From contig JAGBBT010000056.1 in NCBI GenBank assembly GCA_017938365.1, forward strand, positions 27,122 to 91,121: 64,000 nucleotides of DNA. Reading direction: 5' to 3'. This DNA is from Treponema sp. (GTDB lineage Bacteria > Spirochaetota > Spirochaetia > Treponematales > Treponemataceae). Positions 1-9,100 of the stretch are shown here, one piece after another (within the stretch, counting starts at the first letter, position 1; the number at the start of each line of letters is the position of its first letter). The notes beneath the pieces are model-generated. The model searched no databases. It was not told where the DNA came from and was given only the letters and a program-made list of their open reading frames with translations. A program made the translations under genes and the position numbers.

Positions 1-26
1 TCTTTTTACCATATTATCCTTGAATC

Positions 27-55
27 TTGACAACTATGTTTTATTTCTTCATATT
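27..55 (+). promoter_or_regulatory. Promoter for the gene at 62, predicted leaderless
   Basis: TTGACA at 27-32, a 17-base spacer and CATATT at 50-55. Six bases separate the -10 box from the ATG at 62, so transcription should start at or within a base of the ATG. No Shine-Dalgarno site is present. Confidence 0.55.
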
Positions 56-61
56 TAAATC

Positions 62-1594
62 ATGTCAGAAAATAAATTTGAGTCATCTTTTTTTCAAAAA
101 TTCTTTAATTCATTATTTAGAAGCAATGATCCTGAAGCAGAGAAAAAAAGACAATTAAAATCCATCGCAAAGAACTTATCTCATATGGGATATAAATTTT
201 ACAAATCAGGTTCTGATCAAATTCAGCCTCAGTTTGGAAAATTTTTCTTTGATATGTACAAAATAGTTTCACAAGCACAATTATTCTTCCAAACTCAGCA
301 AAATCCTAATTTTTATAAAAATATGGTAGTGGAATATTCATTATCAGAAAAACAAAAACAGTTAATAGAAAACCTAACAGAAGAAACAATTCAAAATGTT
401 TCACGAAATGTTCCTTTTAATGAATTAAAAACAAAAATAAAAAACGATTTAGAAAATTTTATTGCAGAATTTGACATGGATAAAGTTAATAAAATTGATG
501 GACTTTATACTAAATTACTATGCTTTAAATCATTCTGTTTATACGATTTTTATTTTATGTTAAAAAAATTTGATTCTTCTATAAGAGAAGGAGAATTCAA
601 CAGATCTCCAAAATTTGAACCAATAGATGCGGCATATATTGCTGATGATTTAAAAGATTTCCTTTCTATTGTGTATTCAATGCCATTAGAAGAATCATGG
701 GATGATTTAATGTTAATGTTCAAAACTGTAAAAGGTGTTGAACCTGTAAAACCTAATCAATGGAATAAAATAGTTTCAAAACTAAAACAGTTATGTAATC
801 ACAGAATTTTTGACATGATAATTCAAATAATAACAAAAGACCCATCTTATGTAACAGATGTTTCAGAAAAAAAAGAGCGTGTTGTAGAAGCTTATATCGA
901 ATCAATCAGAAGTCAAGCTAGTTCTACGTTAAAAAAATTAGAGTCAGAACAAAAAAATTCTAAAATTGATAGTCTTCTTGTTCAAATATTTAATACAAGT
1001 TCTGTTTCAATATTAAAAAATTATACAGAACAAGGTAGTGCTGCATTTGAAAAGAAGGAATTAGGCGGTTATGAATATGCTCGTCCACTAAACTACCTAA
1101 AAGCCTTTTTAGTTGAATTTGTAAAACGAGATATTAGAGAATACGCAGATTTGGTTATTATTCGTGGAAAATGGACAACAGCTCCACTTTCAAGCCAAAT
1201 GAGTGAAGATTACCATGTAATGCTAGAAATGTCAGATGCAATAACAGCATTTGATGACAAACATGCAGAAGAAGCAGAAATTGGAATTAAATTAAAAACT
1301 TTACTCCCTCGAGCAGAACGTGATAAAGACTCTGGAAACATAATAAGAACTTTACTAAAAGATTCGAATGAACAAGCACGCGAATATTTAATCGAGTGTA
1401 CAAGAGTTATGATTTCTTTTGCAAAAACATTAAAGATGTTGATAGAAGATTACCAAAAACCTCGCGGTGAAATTGTTATGAATTGGAAAGAACTAGATCA
1501 TTTTGCAGAACATCCTATTCAGCAACTTAGTGTAGAAGTATATAAGAAGATTTATTTGTTTGTAAATTTGATGCAGGGATTTTTACAAAACTAA
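62..1594 (+). CDS. Conserved spirochaete-type protein of unknown function
   Basis: A 510-residue, mostly helical, charged protein with no signal peptide and no obvious membrane segment, so probably cytoplasmic. I do not recognise a catalytic motif. It resembles treponemal proteins filed under a domain of unknown function (possibly DUF5312; this is recollection, not a search). The ATG at 62 is chosen because a good promoter ends 6 bases upstream and nothing earlier fits. It converges on metI and shares the hairpin region at 1592-1632. The function is unknown. Confidence 0.75.
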   Translation: MSENKFESSFFQKFFNSLFRSNDPEAEKKRQLKSIAKNLSHMGYKFYKSGSDQIQPQFGKFFFDMYKIVSQAQLFFQTQQNPNFYKNMVVEYSLSEKQKQLIENLTEETIQNVSRNVPFNELKTKIKNDLENFIAEFDMDKVNKIDGLYTKLLCFKSFCLYDFYFMLKKFDSSIREGEFNRSPKFEPIDAAYIADDLKDFLSIVYSMPLEESWDDLMLMFKTVKGVEPVKPNQWNKIVSKLKQLCNHRIFDMIIQIITKDPSYVTDVSEKKERVVEAYIESIRSQASSTLKKLESEQKNSKIDSLLVQIFNTSSVSILKNYTEQGSAAFEKKELGGYEYARPLNYLKAFLVEFVKRDIREYADLVIIRGKWTTAPLSSQMSEDYHVMLEMSDAITAFDDKHAEEAEIGIKLKTLLPRAERDKDSGNIIRTLLKDSNEQAREYLIECTRVMISFAKTLKMLIEDYQKPRGEIVMNWKELDHFAEHPIQQLSVEVYKKIYLFVNLMQGFLQN

Positions 1595-1632
1595 AAAAAA
1601 TGCACAGTAGAAGATCTTACTATCTACTGTGC
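1592..1632 (-). terminator. Intrinsic terminator of metNI (possibly bidirectional)
   Basis: A 10-bp perfect stem (GCACAGTAGA at 1602-1611 paired with 1623-1632) has an 11-base loop. On the minus strand the stem is followed by a T-run, seen on the plus strand as the A-run 1593-1600. This fits termination of metI. The plus-strand side lacks a T-run. Confidence 0.75.
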
Positions 1633-1642
1633 AACAAAATAA

Positions 1643-2296
1643 TTATCGCTTTTTTAACATTCCTTCACTTAACTTTGTTCCACAGAATTGAATCAAAGCA
1701 ACCATTACAATTATAACAATAACAGAAGCTATCATAACATCCGTTCTGAATCGTTGATATCCATAACGTATTGCTAAATCTCCTAATCCACCGCCACCTA
1801 AAGTTCCAGCCATGGCAGAATAGCTTATAAGATTAATTATTGTTAATGTAATTCCAGAAATAACAGAAGGTAACACTTCAGGAATTAAAACTTTGTAAAT
1901 AATCTGCCAATTTGAAGACCCCATAGCTCTTGCAGCTGTAATAACACCGGGATCAATCTCAATCAGAGCAGTTTCAATTACTCTAGCAACAAAAGGAGCC
2001 GCAGCTATAGACAACGGTATTATTGTTGCACCTGTTCCAACAGCCTTTCCTAAAACAAATCTCGTAAAAGGTAACAAAACAATCATTAGAATTACAAATG
2101 GAAAAGACCTCAAAATATCTATAATTCTACTCAAAATAGTATTAAATAACTTCTTTGGCATAATTCCTGTTGGACTAGTTACAAACAACAAAACCCCTAA
2201 AGGAAATCCAATTAATACAGAAAAAAATGTCGAAAATAAAACCATTAATAATGTTTGAAGAGTAGAAACTCCCACCAACTCAATAATCTGACTCAT
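1643..2296 (-). CDS. metI: Methionine ABC transporter permease MetI
   Basis: Inner-membrane permease of the D/L-methionine importer, 217 residues with about five hydrophobic segments. The EAA-type loop that docks with the ATPase is visible (AARAMGSSNWQ, then IPEVLPSVISGI). The start at 2296 is chosen because GGAGG lies 6 bases upstream (2303-2307); a longer reading frame to 2320 lacks such a site. The gene overlaps the end of metN by 17 bp, implying translational coupling. No metQ binding-protein gene is adjacent, so the substrate-binding lipoprotein must be encoded elsewhere. Confidence 0.93.
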   Translation of the reverse strand: MSQIIELVGVSTLQTLLMVLFSTFFSVLIGFPLGVLLFVTSPTGIMPKKLFNTILSRIIDILRSFPFVILMIVLLPFTRFVLGKAVGTGATIIPLSIAAAPFVARVIETALIEIDPGVITAARAMGSSNWQIIYKVLIPEVLPSVISGITLTIINLISYSAMAGTLGGGGLGDLAIRYGYQRFRTDVMIASVIVIIVMVALIQFCGTKLSEGMLKKR

Positions 2297-3317
2297 TATA
2301 TTCCTCCACATCAACACCATAATCTGCTAAATATTTTAATACTTTTTCTATTTCAGTTTTTTCTCCTAAAAAATCAACATATAATGCACCTGCTTTTGAG
2401 CCATTAAAATTTATCGTTCCGCCTGCGCATATGTTAAACTCTAAATCAAACAATTTTGATATACGGCTCAAAATCGGCTCATCAGTTTTTTTACCAATAA
2501 ATCTCAAAATATATTTTCCAGAACAGTTTGACCACTGAACTACATTAGCTTCATTTTTATCTAAACTTTCAGAAGGTAAATGTTTTATGAAATCTTTTGT
2601 AACATAATGTTTAGGCTTAAAAAATATATCTTCAATTAAACCTTGTTCTACAATTTCTCCATCATTAACAACAGCAACATGTGTACAAGCTTCTTTCACA
2701 ACTTCCATCTGATGAGTAATCATAACAACTGTTAAATTCATTTTTTTTTGAATTTCTTTTAATAGTTTTAATATTGAAATCGTTGTTTGAGGATCTAAAG
2801 CACTTGTTGCCTCATCGCAAAACAGAATATCAGGATTATTAGCTAACGCTCTTGCAATTGCAACTCTTTGTTTTTGACCACCTGACAATTTACTAATAGG
2901 AGATTTAGCTCTATCACCAAGTCCAACAAGTTCTAATAGTTCTTTTGTTCGTTTTTCAATCTCTTTTTTAGGCATACCTATTATTTCCAAAGGGTACGCA
3001 ACATTCTGTTCTGCATTACGAGAAGAAAACAAATTAAAATTCTGAAAAATCATCCCAATTCTGCGACGACGAGCAATTAAATCTTTACCATTTAAAGAGT
3101 CAACTCTTTCTCCATTATATAAAATCTCTCCAGAATCAGGCTTTTCTAATAAACTTATAAGCCGAACTAGAGTTGACTTACCTGCTCCACTCTTCCCAAT
3201 AATTCCAAAGATTGTATTTGAAGGAATTTTCAATGATGCCTTTTTTACAGCATGAACAACACCTGATATTGTTCCACCTGTGTAGGCTTTTTCTAAATTT
3301 CTTATTTCTATATCCAT
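2280..3317 (-). CDS. metN: Methionine ABC transporter ATP-binding protein MetN
   Basis: ATPase of the methionine importer, 345 residues. Walker A is GKSGAGKST (about residue 42), the signature is LSGGQKQRVAIARAL (about 144), and Walker B is ILFCDEATSALD. The last 80 or so residues form the NIL domain that senses internal methionine and inhibits transport, a hallmark of MetN over generic ABC ATPases. It is first gene of a two-gene operon with metI. I saw no S-box or T-box leader in the short upstream region, so the feedback control seen here is at the protein level. Confidence 0.95.
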   Translation of the reverse strand: MDIEIRNLEKAYTGGTISGVVHAVKKASLKIPSNTIFGIIGKSGAGKSTLVRLISLLEKPDSGEILYNGERVDSLNGKDLIARRRRIGMIFQNFNLFSSRNAEQNVAYPLEIIGMPKKEIEKRTKELLELVGLGDRAKSPISKLSGGQKQRVAIARALANNPDILFCDEATSALDPQTTISILKLLKEIQKKMNLTVVMITHQMEVVKEACTHVAVVNDGEIVEQGLIEDIFFKPKHYVTKDFIKHLPSESLDKNEANVVQWSNCSGKYILRFIGKKTDEPILSRISKLFDLEFNICAGGTINFNGSKAGALYVDFLGEKTEIEKVLKYLADYGVDVEEYNESDY

Positions 3318-3387
3318 ATTATAACCTTAAATAATTCCTAAGTTATGAATATCATTATATTGAGGAACAAGAAAACTAACAAGCAAG

Positions 3388-6249
3388 TTATTTTAGTACA
3401 GAATCAACTAGTTTTTTAAAATCAGCATCTATCTCAATTTCAGTTTCAGAAGGCATTCCATCAATATGATAAGTTCCATCTGTATCTAATATTATTGCAT
3501 CAGGGACACTTGATTCTAAATCTGTTATATTATTGTTATTTGCTGCAAAACTTGTAAACAAGAATGGCAAACTATCATTTGAATTATTTAACATTTCAAC
3601 ATTTTTTATATTACTTTCATTTTCTTTTTCAGAGTTAATACTGTTTTCTTCAATAGCAATATTTTCGGAAGAATCAACGACAGCATTAAGATATTGCTCC
3701 TTATTCTCTGAGAACTCTTTCTTAATTTCTAAAGATTCATATTGAGTATCATTATCTTGTAAAGAATCTAAATTTTCGTCCATCTGAATTTCATCATCCT
3801 CATTGAAGATTTTTTCAACATTTGAAGGTGCTGATATGATTTCTGTGTTTTCATTATCAATAATCTCTGAATTATCACTCTCAATACCTGTTAAATCATC
3901 TCTATTTAATTCAATTTCGTCTAGTGCAGAAAAATCCATAGAACTGATACTAAAATTCTCAACGATTTCATTAACCTCATTATTAGCCTTAAAGTTATTA
4001 ACAGAACTAAACTCCATAGGTTCTGAATCTATATCATCATATTCAATATCATTTTCTGGAGTTTCAAAATCATCTATAAATTCAGAAACATCTGTATTCT
4101 CTATTTCATCCAGAATAGAAACCACTTTTTCATTATTCGCTTCCGAAACTTCTTCTAATTCCTCAACAGATTCTGCTTCTGGAATTTCTTCCAATTCTTC
4201 AACAGATTCTGCTTCTGGAATTTCTTCCACTTCTTCAACAGGTTCTGCTTCTGGAATTTCTTCTAATTCTTCAACAGATTCTACTTCTGAAACTTCTTCT
4301 AATTCTTCAACAGATTCTGCTTCTGAAACTTCTTCTAATTCCTCAACAGATTCTACTTCTGGAATTTCTTCTAATTCTTCAACAACTTCTGCTTCCGAAA
4401 CTTCTTCTAATTCTTCAACAACTTCTGATTCCGAAACTTCTTCTAATTCCTCAACAGATTCTGCTTCTGAAACTTCTTCCACTTCTTCAACAACTTCTGC
4501 TTCCGAAACTTCTTCTAATTCTTCAACAGATTCTACTTCTGAAACTTCTTCTAATTCTTCAACAACTTCTGATTCCGAAACTTCTTCTAATTCCTCAACA
4601 GATTCTACTTCTGGAATTTCTTCCAATTCTTCAACAACTTCTGCTTCTGAAACTTCTTCCAATTCTTCAACAGATTCTGAAGCTATATGAATATTCTCAG
4701 CAAATTTTTTCGTTTCAGAAACACTTTGAGTTGCATCACTTTTGTCTTCTATATATGTTGATTGAATTTTTATGTTACCATTTTTAAGTATTTCTTCTAA
4801 AATACTTTTTAACTGTGAATTATCTATTGATAATTTTGGATTTGCTAAAACATTCTTTTGAGATACTCCTAGCACAGAAAGTATTTCTGACCAATTTTTC
4901 TCTAACAAGTTGTTTACTTTTTGAGAATGTTTTTTTCCTCTTCTACCAAGGCTTTTTCTTATTTCTTCATTTAATTGTTTTTTTCTTTCAATAATATTAT
5001 CTGATAACAAGTTAGTATTTTCGTCAGATATTTCTTTTGCATTTACATACTCTGTAATAAAGGCCAATTGGAATCTTTTTATTCGATCTTCTATAACAAC
5101 CATGTCATCATGTTTAAAGTTAAAGAACAAAAACATTATTAAAAAAATTGTCACAAAAATCAAAACTAAAACTAAAACTCTTAAACTTGTATTAACTTCA
5201 AATATTCTTGCATCATTAATTAAGCTAATATAGAAATTTGAATCCACCTTTTTTGTAAAAAGGCTCCATTCATAGGATTTAGAAAGAGTTTTTTCTGAAA
5301 CTTTACCATTCTCATTAAAGTCTGAAACATAAACATTATCATCAATAGGATTTTTTACATTATCAATAACAGTATCTTCTTCTGTAATTTTATAATTTCC
5401 TGATAAAGTAAAATTTTCCTCTGAAATATCATCTGATTCTGCAATATTTATATTATTTATTTTTTCCAAAATACTTTGTTTTAATACATTTAAACTTGCA
5501 TTTGAAAAATCTAACGAACCATATGGTAATCCAAAAATGTAACATCCTTTATTAGTTTTAGAATCAACTAAATATTCCGCAGAATTTTTTTCAGCTAATG
5601 TAATTAAATTTTTTGAAAATAAATATCTTATAAAATCATTAGATTCACAATAAAAAATCGCCGTACACTTTACATTCTTTGCACCAAAATCATCTAAACC
5701 TATCAACGGAAATGAATATAAAATCTGATTTTTTATTGGATCACTATAAATTTTATATTTTGTTTCTGTTAGACATTTTATATTTTCAAAACTTGATACA
5801 TTTCCTTGTTCAAACAATTTATTGTAATCTTCATAAAGAATTTTTTTGTTATCTTGCTTTTTCTTATCAAGTTCAAAAGTACTAAAATGAATTCTCTTTC
5901 CGTCATTTTCAACTATTCGAACACCAATTAAATAAGGAGAAACTGCCAAAAATTGTGCAAAAACAGACGTTCTTTCCAACACCTGCTCATCAGAAGGTTT
6001 TGATTGTGTGAAAGAATCAATACTTTTTTCTTTTAAAAAAGTTTCAAATCTTCCTATTAAAATACTATCATATTGTTTTTTTTGAACATATAAATTTTCT
6101 AATTTCTTTTCTATTGGTCTTTTTACAGTTGGCTGATAAAATTTTGCTTCTATAAAATCAAACTGTCCAGATAAAGTCAAAACAGAAAAGACTGAAAAAA
6201 AGAGAACCGCTATTAATAAACTTAAAGAAATTTTCTGACTAGAAGTCAA
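3388..6249 (-). CDS. Two-TM membrane protein with acidic 12-residue tandem repeats
   Basis: A 953-residue protein of unknown function. An N-terminal membrane segment (about residues 8-28) and a second at about 355-378 enclose a roughly 320-residue external domain, a sensor-like layout. The cytoplasmic part has a short basic helical region, then fifteen 12-residue Glu-rich repeats (ExVEELEEVSEA type), then a long acidic low-complexity tail ending in a short conserved-looking segment. No kinase, cyclase or MCP domain is present. Translation appears to start at TTG (6247-6249), supported by AAGGGG a few bases upstream; no in-frame ATG lies near. It is divergent from hflX. Confidence 0.8.
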   Translation of the reverse strand: MTSSQKISLSLLIAVLFFSVFSVLTLSGQFDFIEAKFYQPTVKRPIEKKLENLYVQKKQYDSILIGRFETFLKEKSIDSFTQSKPSDEQVLERTSVFAQFLAVSPYLIGVRIVENDGKRIHFSTFELDKKKQDNKKILYEDYNKLFEQGNVSSFENIKCLTETKYKIYSDPIKNQILYSFPLIGLDDFGAKNVKCTAIFYCESNDFIRYLFSKNLITLAEKNSAEYLVDSKTNKGCYIFGLPYGSLDFSNASLNVLKQSILEKINNINIAESDDISEENFTLSGNYKITEEDTVIDNVKNPIDDNVYVSDFNENGKVSEKTLSKSYEWSLFTKKVDSNFYISLINDARIFEVNTSLRVLVLVLIFVTIFLIMFLFFNFKHDDMVVIEDRIKRFQLAFITEYVNAKEISDENTNLLSDNIIERKKQLNEEIRKSLGRRGKKHSQKVNNLLEKNWSEILSVLGVSQKNVLANPKLSIDNSQLKSILEEILKNGNIKIQSTYIEDKSDATQSVSETKKFAENIHIASESVEELEEVSEAEVVEELEEIPEVESVEELEEVSESEVVEELEEVSEVESVEELEEVSEAEVVEEVEEVSEAESVEELEEVSESEVVEELEEVSEAEVVEELEEIPEVESVEELEEVSEAESVEELEEVSEVESVEELEEIPEAEPVEEVEEIPEAESVEELEEIPEAESVEELEEVSEANNEKVVSILDEIENTDVSEFIDDFETPENDIEYDDIDSEPMEFSSVNNFKANNEVNEIVENFSISSMDFSALDEIELNRDDLTGIESDNSEIIDNENTEIISAPSNVEKIFNEDDEIQMDENLDSLQDNDTQYESLEIKKEFSENKEQYLNAVVDSSENIAIEENSINSEKENESNIKNVEMLNNSNDSLPFLFTSFAANNNNITDLESSVPDAIILDTDGTYHIDGMPSETEIEIDADFKKLVDSVLK
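4138..4677 (-). repeat. Fifteen contiguous 36-bp coding repeats
   Basis: Fifteen imperfect 36-bp units without spacers, each encoding 12 residues of the pattern E-[SVP]-V-E-E-[LV]-E-E-[VI]-[SP]-E-[AVS]. Units alternate between ESV and EVV types. All substitutions keep the frame, so copy-number change by slippage or recombination would lengthen or shorten the protein without disrupting it. Confidence 0.95.
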
Positions 6250-6336
6250 ATTTTTCCCCTTCTATGACAATTTTCCAATTTTAATTCTATGTTTATAAGA
6301 ATCACCGTTAAATTATCGGCATTTCCAATTTCAAAA

Positions 6337-6365
6337 TTCACTCTTTTTACTTAAAAGTATATAAT
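6337..6365 (+). promoter_or_regulatory. hflX promoter, predicted leaderless
   Basis: TTCACT at 6337-6342, a 17-base spacer and TATAAT at 6360-6365, then six T residues and the ATG at 6372. No ribosome-binding site is visible, so the message probably starts at the ATG. Confidence 0.6.
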
Positions 6366-6371
6366 TTTTTT

Positions 6372-6482
6372 ATGATTGAAATAGATAATAATCCGGAAAT
6401 AACAGCTTTAATTATAGGATTCCAAAACAATGATTTGTCAGAATTAGAAGATCTTTGTTTCACTTTAGGAATAAAATCCTGA
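6372..6482 (+). pseudogene. hflX: Out-of-frame N-terminal segment of hflX
   Basis: This 36-codon frame starts at a well-placed ATG and reads ...LSELEDLCFTLGIKS before a TGA at 6480. It aligns with the N-terminus of HflX proteins (compare the E. coli stretch LQEFESLVSSAGVEAL, from memory). Joining it to the downstream frame at the A-run 6473-6476 gives LCFTLGIK-ILNKVSLSK, a seamless HflX sequence. One missing A, or a -1 ribosomal slip on AAA, would explain it. It may be a sequencing error, a real mutation or programmed frameshifting. Confidence 0.75.
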
Positions 6483-7639
6483 ATAAAGTTTCTTTATCAA
6501 AAATAGACCAATCTCCAGTTTACGGCGTTGGTTCTGGCAAAGCAAAAGAAATTGCTGCATTTTCAAATGAATTAGATGTTGACCTTCTTGTATTTGATTT
6601 TGAAATTTCTCCTAGAAAACAAAGAAACTGGGAAAAACTTGTTCAGTTACCTGTTATTGATAGACACGAAATAATATTAAGAATTTTTGCAAAAAGAGCC
6701 AAAACAAAAGAAGCTGTGTTGCAAATACAATTAGCTAAATTAGAATATTCCTTACCAAGATTAGCTCACTCTTATGGAGATCTTGCAAGACAACGAGGAG
6801 GAAATTATGGTTCAAAAGGTGCAGGCGAAACACAATTAGAACTTGATCAAAGACAGGTTAGACAAAAAATTCAACAATTAAAAAAAGAATTAATTCAAGT
6901 TGAAAAAGAACGACAAACTCAAAGAAAACGCAGAGGTAAATTACCTTGTCCGTCAGTGGCAATTGTAGGATATACAAACGCTGGAAAATCAACATTGTTA
7001 AATGCATTAACAGGAGCGGAGGTTCTCGCTGAAGATAAATTATTTGCTACATTAGATCCAACTACAAGACGATTAAATATTAAAGACTGTGGTACAGTTT
7101 TATTAACAGATACAGTTGGATTTATTTCAAATTTACCTCATTCCTTAATAAATGCTTTTAAATCAACCCTTGAAGAATCAAAAAATGCACAATTACAATT
7201 AATAGTTTTAGATGTAAGTGATCCTAATGTTTTTAAGCAATATGAAACTGTAATTTCTGTATTACAAGAAATTGACGCAAATTCTATTCCTAAAATTATT
7301 GTACTAAATAAAATTGATACTATAGATAAAAACAATGCGGTTTATCTACAATTGATTAAGCAATTTCCAAAAGCAATTACAATTAGTGCAAAAGAAAAAA
7401 AAGGATTTGACAGTTTAATTTCTGAAATTTGTAATGAATTATTAGGCAAAAAGCGTTTATTAAAGATTCCAATAGAAAAAAACTTTTTATTAAATGACTT
7501 AAGAAAAAACGGAATAATTATAAATGAAAGTTGGCAAGAACAACATATTTATGTAGAAGCAAGAATTGGTCCAGATACAGACAATCAAACTGAAAAACCA
7601 AGGCTTCTTGCAATATTTGAACCATATTTGATAGACTAA
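6455..7639 (+). CDS. hflX: GTPase HflX (N-terminus displaced by a frameshift)
   Basis: Ribosome-associated GTPase that splits or rescues stalled and heat-damaged 70S ribosomes. The N-terminal HflX domain contains GSGKAKEI and the glycine-rich RGGNYGSKGAGETQLELD linker region; the G domain has GYTNAGKST (G1), DTVGFI (G3) and NKID (G4). The open frame can only begin at a TTG at 6455, which has no ribosome-binding site and would lose the first 30 or so residues; the natural start is the ATG at 6372 in another frame. The functional state therefore depends on whether the frameshift is real. The downstream FliL-like gene follows after 4 bases. Confidence 0.9.
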   Translation: MFHFRNKILNKVSLSKIDQSPVYGVGSGKAKEIAAFSNELDVDLLVFDFEISPRKQRNWEKLVQLPVIDRHEIILRIFAKRAKTKEAVLQIQLAKLEYSLPRLAHSYGDLARQRGGNYGSKGAGETQLELDQRQVRQKIQQLKKELIQVEKERQTQRKRRGKLPCPSVAIVGYTNAGKSTLLNALTGAEVLAEDKLFATLDPTTRRLNIKDCGTVLLTDTVGFISNLPHSLINAFKSTLEESKNAQLQLIVLDVSDPNVFKQYETVISVLQEIDANSIPKIIVLNKIDTIDKNNAVYLQLIKQFPKAITISAKEKKGFDSLISEICNELLGKKRLLKIPIEKNFLLNDLRKNGIIINESWQEQHIYVEARIGPDTDNQTEKPRLLAIFEPYLID

Positions 7640-7643
7640 TTAT

Positions 7644-8096
7644 ATGAACTTAAACAAAGTACTTTTTTCGATTCTTATTTTTATTTTCGTTACAATTATA
7701 ATTGGAACAATTTACTGTTTTATTCAAAAAAAAGAATCTATTAAAGTTCCAGAAACTATATCTCCAGAAATTAATCAAAATCAAAAATCATATTTCACTG
7801 AACTGGGACAACTCAGATTATCCACAAAACCAGATAAAAATGATAAATCTACGATTATAATTTTAACACCATTAATCGAATACGATTCTAATAATAGAAT
7901 TTTTTATGAAGAACTAGATACAAAAAAACTTCAAATTTCACAAATAATATCTAATTACTTTACAAGTAAATCAATAAATGAAATAAAACAAAAAAATGAA
8001 CATGCAATAAAAAGCGACCTTTTAGCAAGTATAAATTCTATATTGGCTTTAGGTAAAATTGAAAAAATTTTCTTTGCTGATTTTCAGTTTTTATAA
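7644..8096 (+). CDS. FliL-like membrane-anchored protein
   Basis: A 150-residue protein with one N-terminal membrane segment (about residues 6-26) and a periplasmic domain. The pattern GQLRLSTKP...IIILTPLIEYDSNNRIFYEEL...LLASINSILALGKIEKIFF resembles the FliL family, which supports flagellar stators, and treponemal FliL paralogues. No flagellar gene is adjacent, so a flagellar role is inference. It lies 4 bases after hflX with no own ribosome-binding site evident, and its stop is 1 base from that of the convergent peptidase gene. Confidence 0.6.
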   Translation: MNLNKVLFSILIFIFVTIIIGTIYCFIQKKESIKVPETISPEINQNQKSYFTELGQLRLSTKPDKNDKSTIIILTPLIEYDSNNRIFYEELDTKKLQISQIISNYFTSKSINEIKQKNEHAIKSDLLASINSILALGKIEKIFFADFQFL

Positions 8097-8097
8097 A

Positions 8098-9093
8098 TTA
8101 TCCCCACAAATTTGCAGGATTAACCTGCTTACCATTTTTAAACACAGTAAAATGTAAATGTGGACCAGTACTTAATCCAGTACTTCCAACTTTACCAATT
8201 CTGCTATCTTGAGTAACTCTTTGACCTTTAACAGCTAGAATTACACTCATATGGGCATATAAAGTTTTATAACCAGAGTGATGTTTTACAATTACATAGT
8301 TTCCGTATACTTCACTAAAACCTGTAGAAGTTACAGTTCCTGGCATTGCTGAATATATATAAGTTCCTGTAGGACATGCCATATCTACGCCACTATGATA
8401 AGAACGTTTTCCTGTAAATGGACTTGAGCGCCATCCAAACGAAGAAGAAAGATACCATCTTGCACGAATAGGTTTTTTAAACAAATCACCATTAATTTCT
8501 TGTCTTGTAACCCAATCCAATTCTGCATCTGGAACAAAAATCATTGTTCCAGCCTTAAGAGCTACGGTTTTGTCAATATTATTAACAAGAGAACATTTTT
8601 CTAAATTAACAGAATATTTTTCAGCTACTGAAGATAAATTTTCACCATCTTCTTTTACTGTATATAAAATACCAGGCATTGAAGGAATCTTTAAATAAGT
8701 TCCAATTTGGAGAAGTCTTGATGACCTAATATTATTTACACTAATAATTGTATCTTGTGTTACACCAAATTGATCTGCAATAATTCCTATCATATCACCT
8801 TTTCTAACGCGATATGAAAAATAAGTTAATTCAGTATCTAAAAAAGTTTCAGCGTTTAAAGTCTCTATACTTTCAGACTTTGCTAGCACGTCTTCGGTAA
8901 CTATAGGTATACCAGAAGTTTCAAATCCACCTTGTCCATTTTCTAAATCAGTTTTTGAATTAACAATCAGTGCTATAACAATTACTACGGAAAAACTTGC
9001 CATTGAAATAGAAAAATATTCCAACAATTTAAGAGGATTTGTATTTTTAAATAATTTTTCTTTTATAAATTGAAACTTCATAGATTTTCCCAT
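8098..9093 (-). CDS. LysM / M23-family peptidoglycan peptidase
   Basis: Cell-wall-directed protein of 331 residues. A single membrane anchor (about residues 32-52) is followed by two LysM-like motifs (YRVRKGDMIGIIADQFGV and YTVKEDGENLSSVAEKYSV) and a C-terminal M23 domain with the zinc ligands H and D in YHSGVDMACP, plus the H-x-H of GPHLHF. Start at 9093 is preferred: AAGG sits 4 bases upstream, overlapping the rlmE stop; ATG at 9081 is an alternative. It follows rlmE after 7 bases, probably in one operon. All metal ligands appear intact, so an active endopeptidase rather than an EnvC-type activator is plausible. Confidence 0.88.
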   Translation of the reverse strand: MGKSMKFQFIKEKLFKNTNPLKLLEYFSISMASFSVVIVIALIVNSKTDLENGQGGFETSGIPIVTEDVLAKSESIETLNAETFLDTELTYFSYRVRKGDMIGIIADQFGVTQDTIISVNNIRSSRLLQIGTYLKIPSMPGILYTVKEDGENLSSVAEKYSVNLEKCSLVNNIDKTVALKAGTMIFVPDAELDWVTRQEINGDLFKKPIRARWYLSSSFGWRSSPFTGKRSYHSGVDMACPTGTYIYSAMPGTVTSTGFSEVYGNYVIVKHHSGYKTLYAHMSVILAVKGQRVTQDSRIGKVGSTGLSTGPHLHFTVFKNGKQVNPANLWG

Positions 9094-9100
9094 TATACCT

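Noticed and set aside
3318..3387. S-box, SAM riboswitch or T-box upstream of metN
   Set aside because: The region is only 70 bases and holds no conserved box or long terminator/antiterminator pair.
4138..4677. CRISPR-like array of 36-bp repeats
   Set aside because: Units are contiguous without spacers, code in frame, and no cas genes are nearby.
3803..4690. A 295-codon plus-strand frame rich in Ser/Thr repeats
   Set aside because: It is the exact reverse of the acidic 36-bp repeat array, which keeps both strands open. It lacks a ribosome-binding site and runs antisense to a gene with good protein features.
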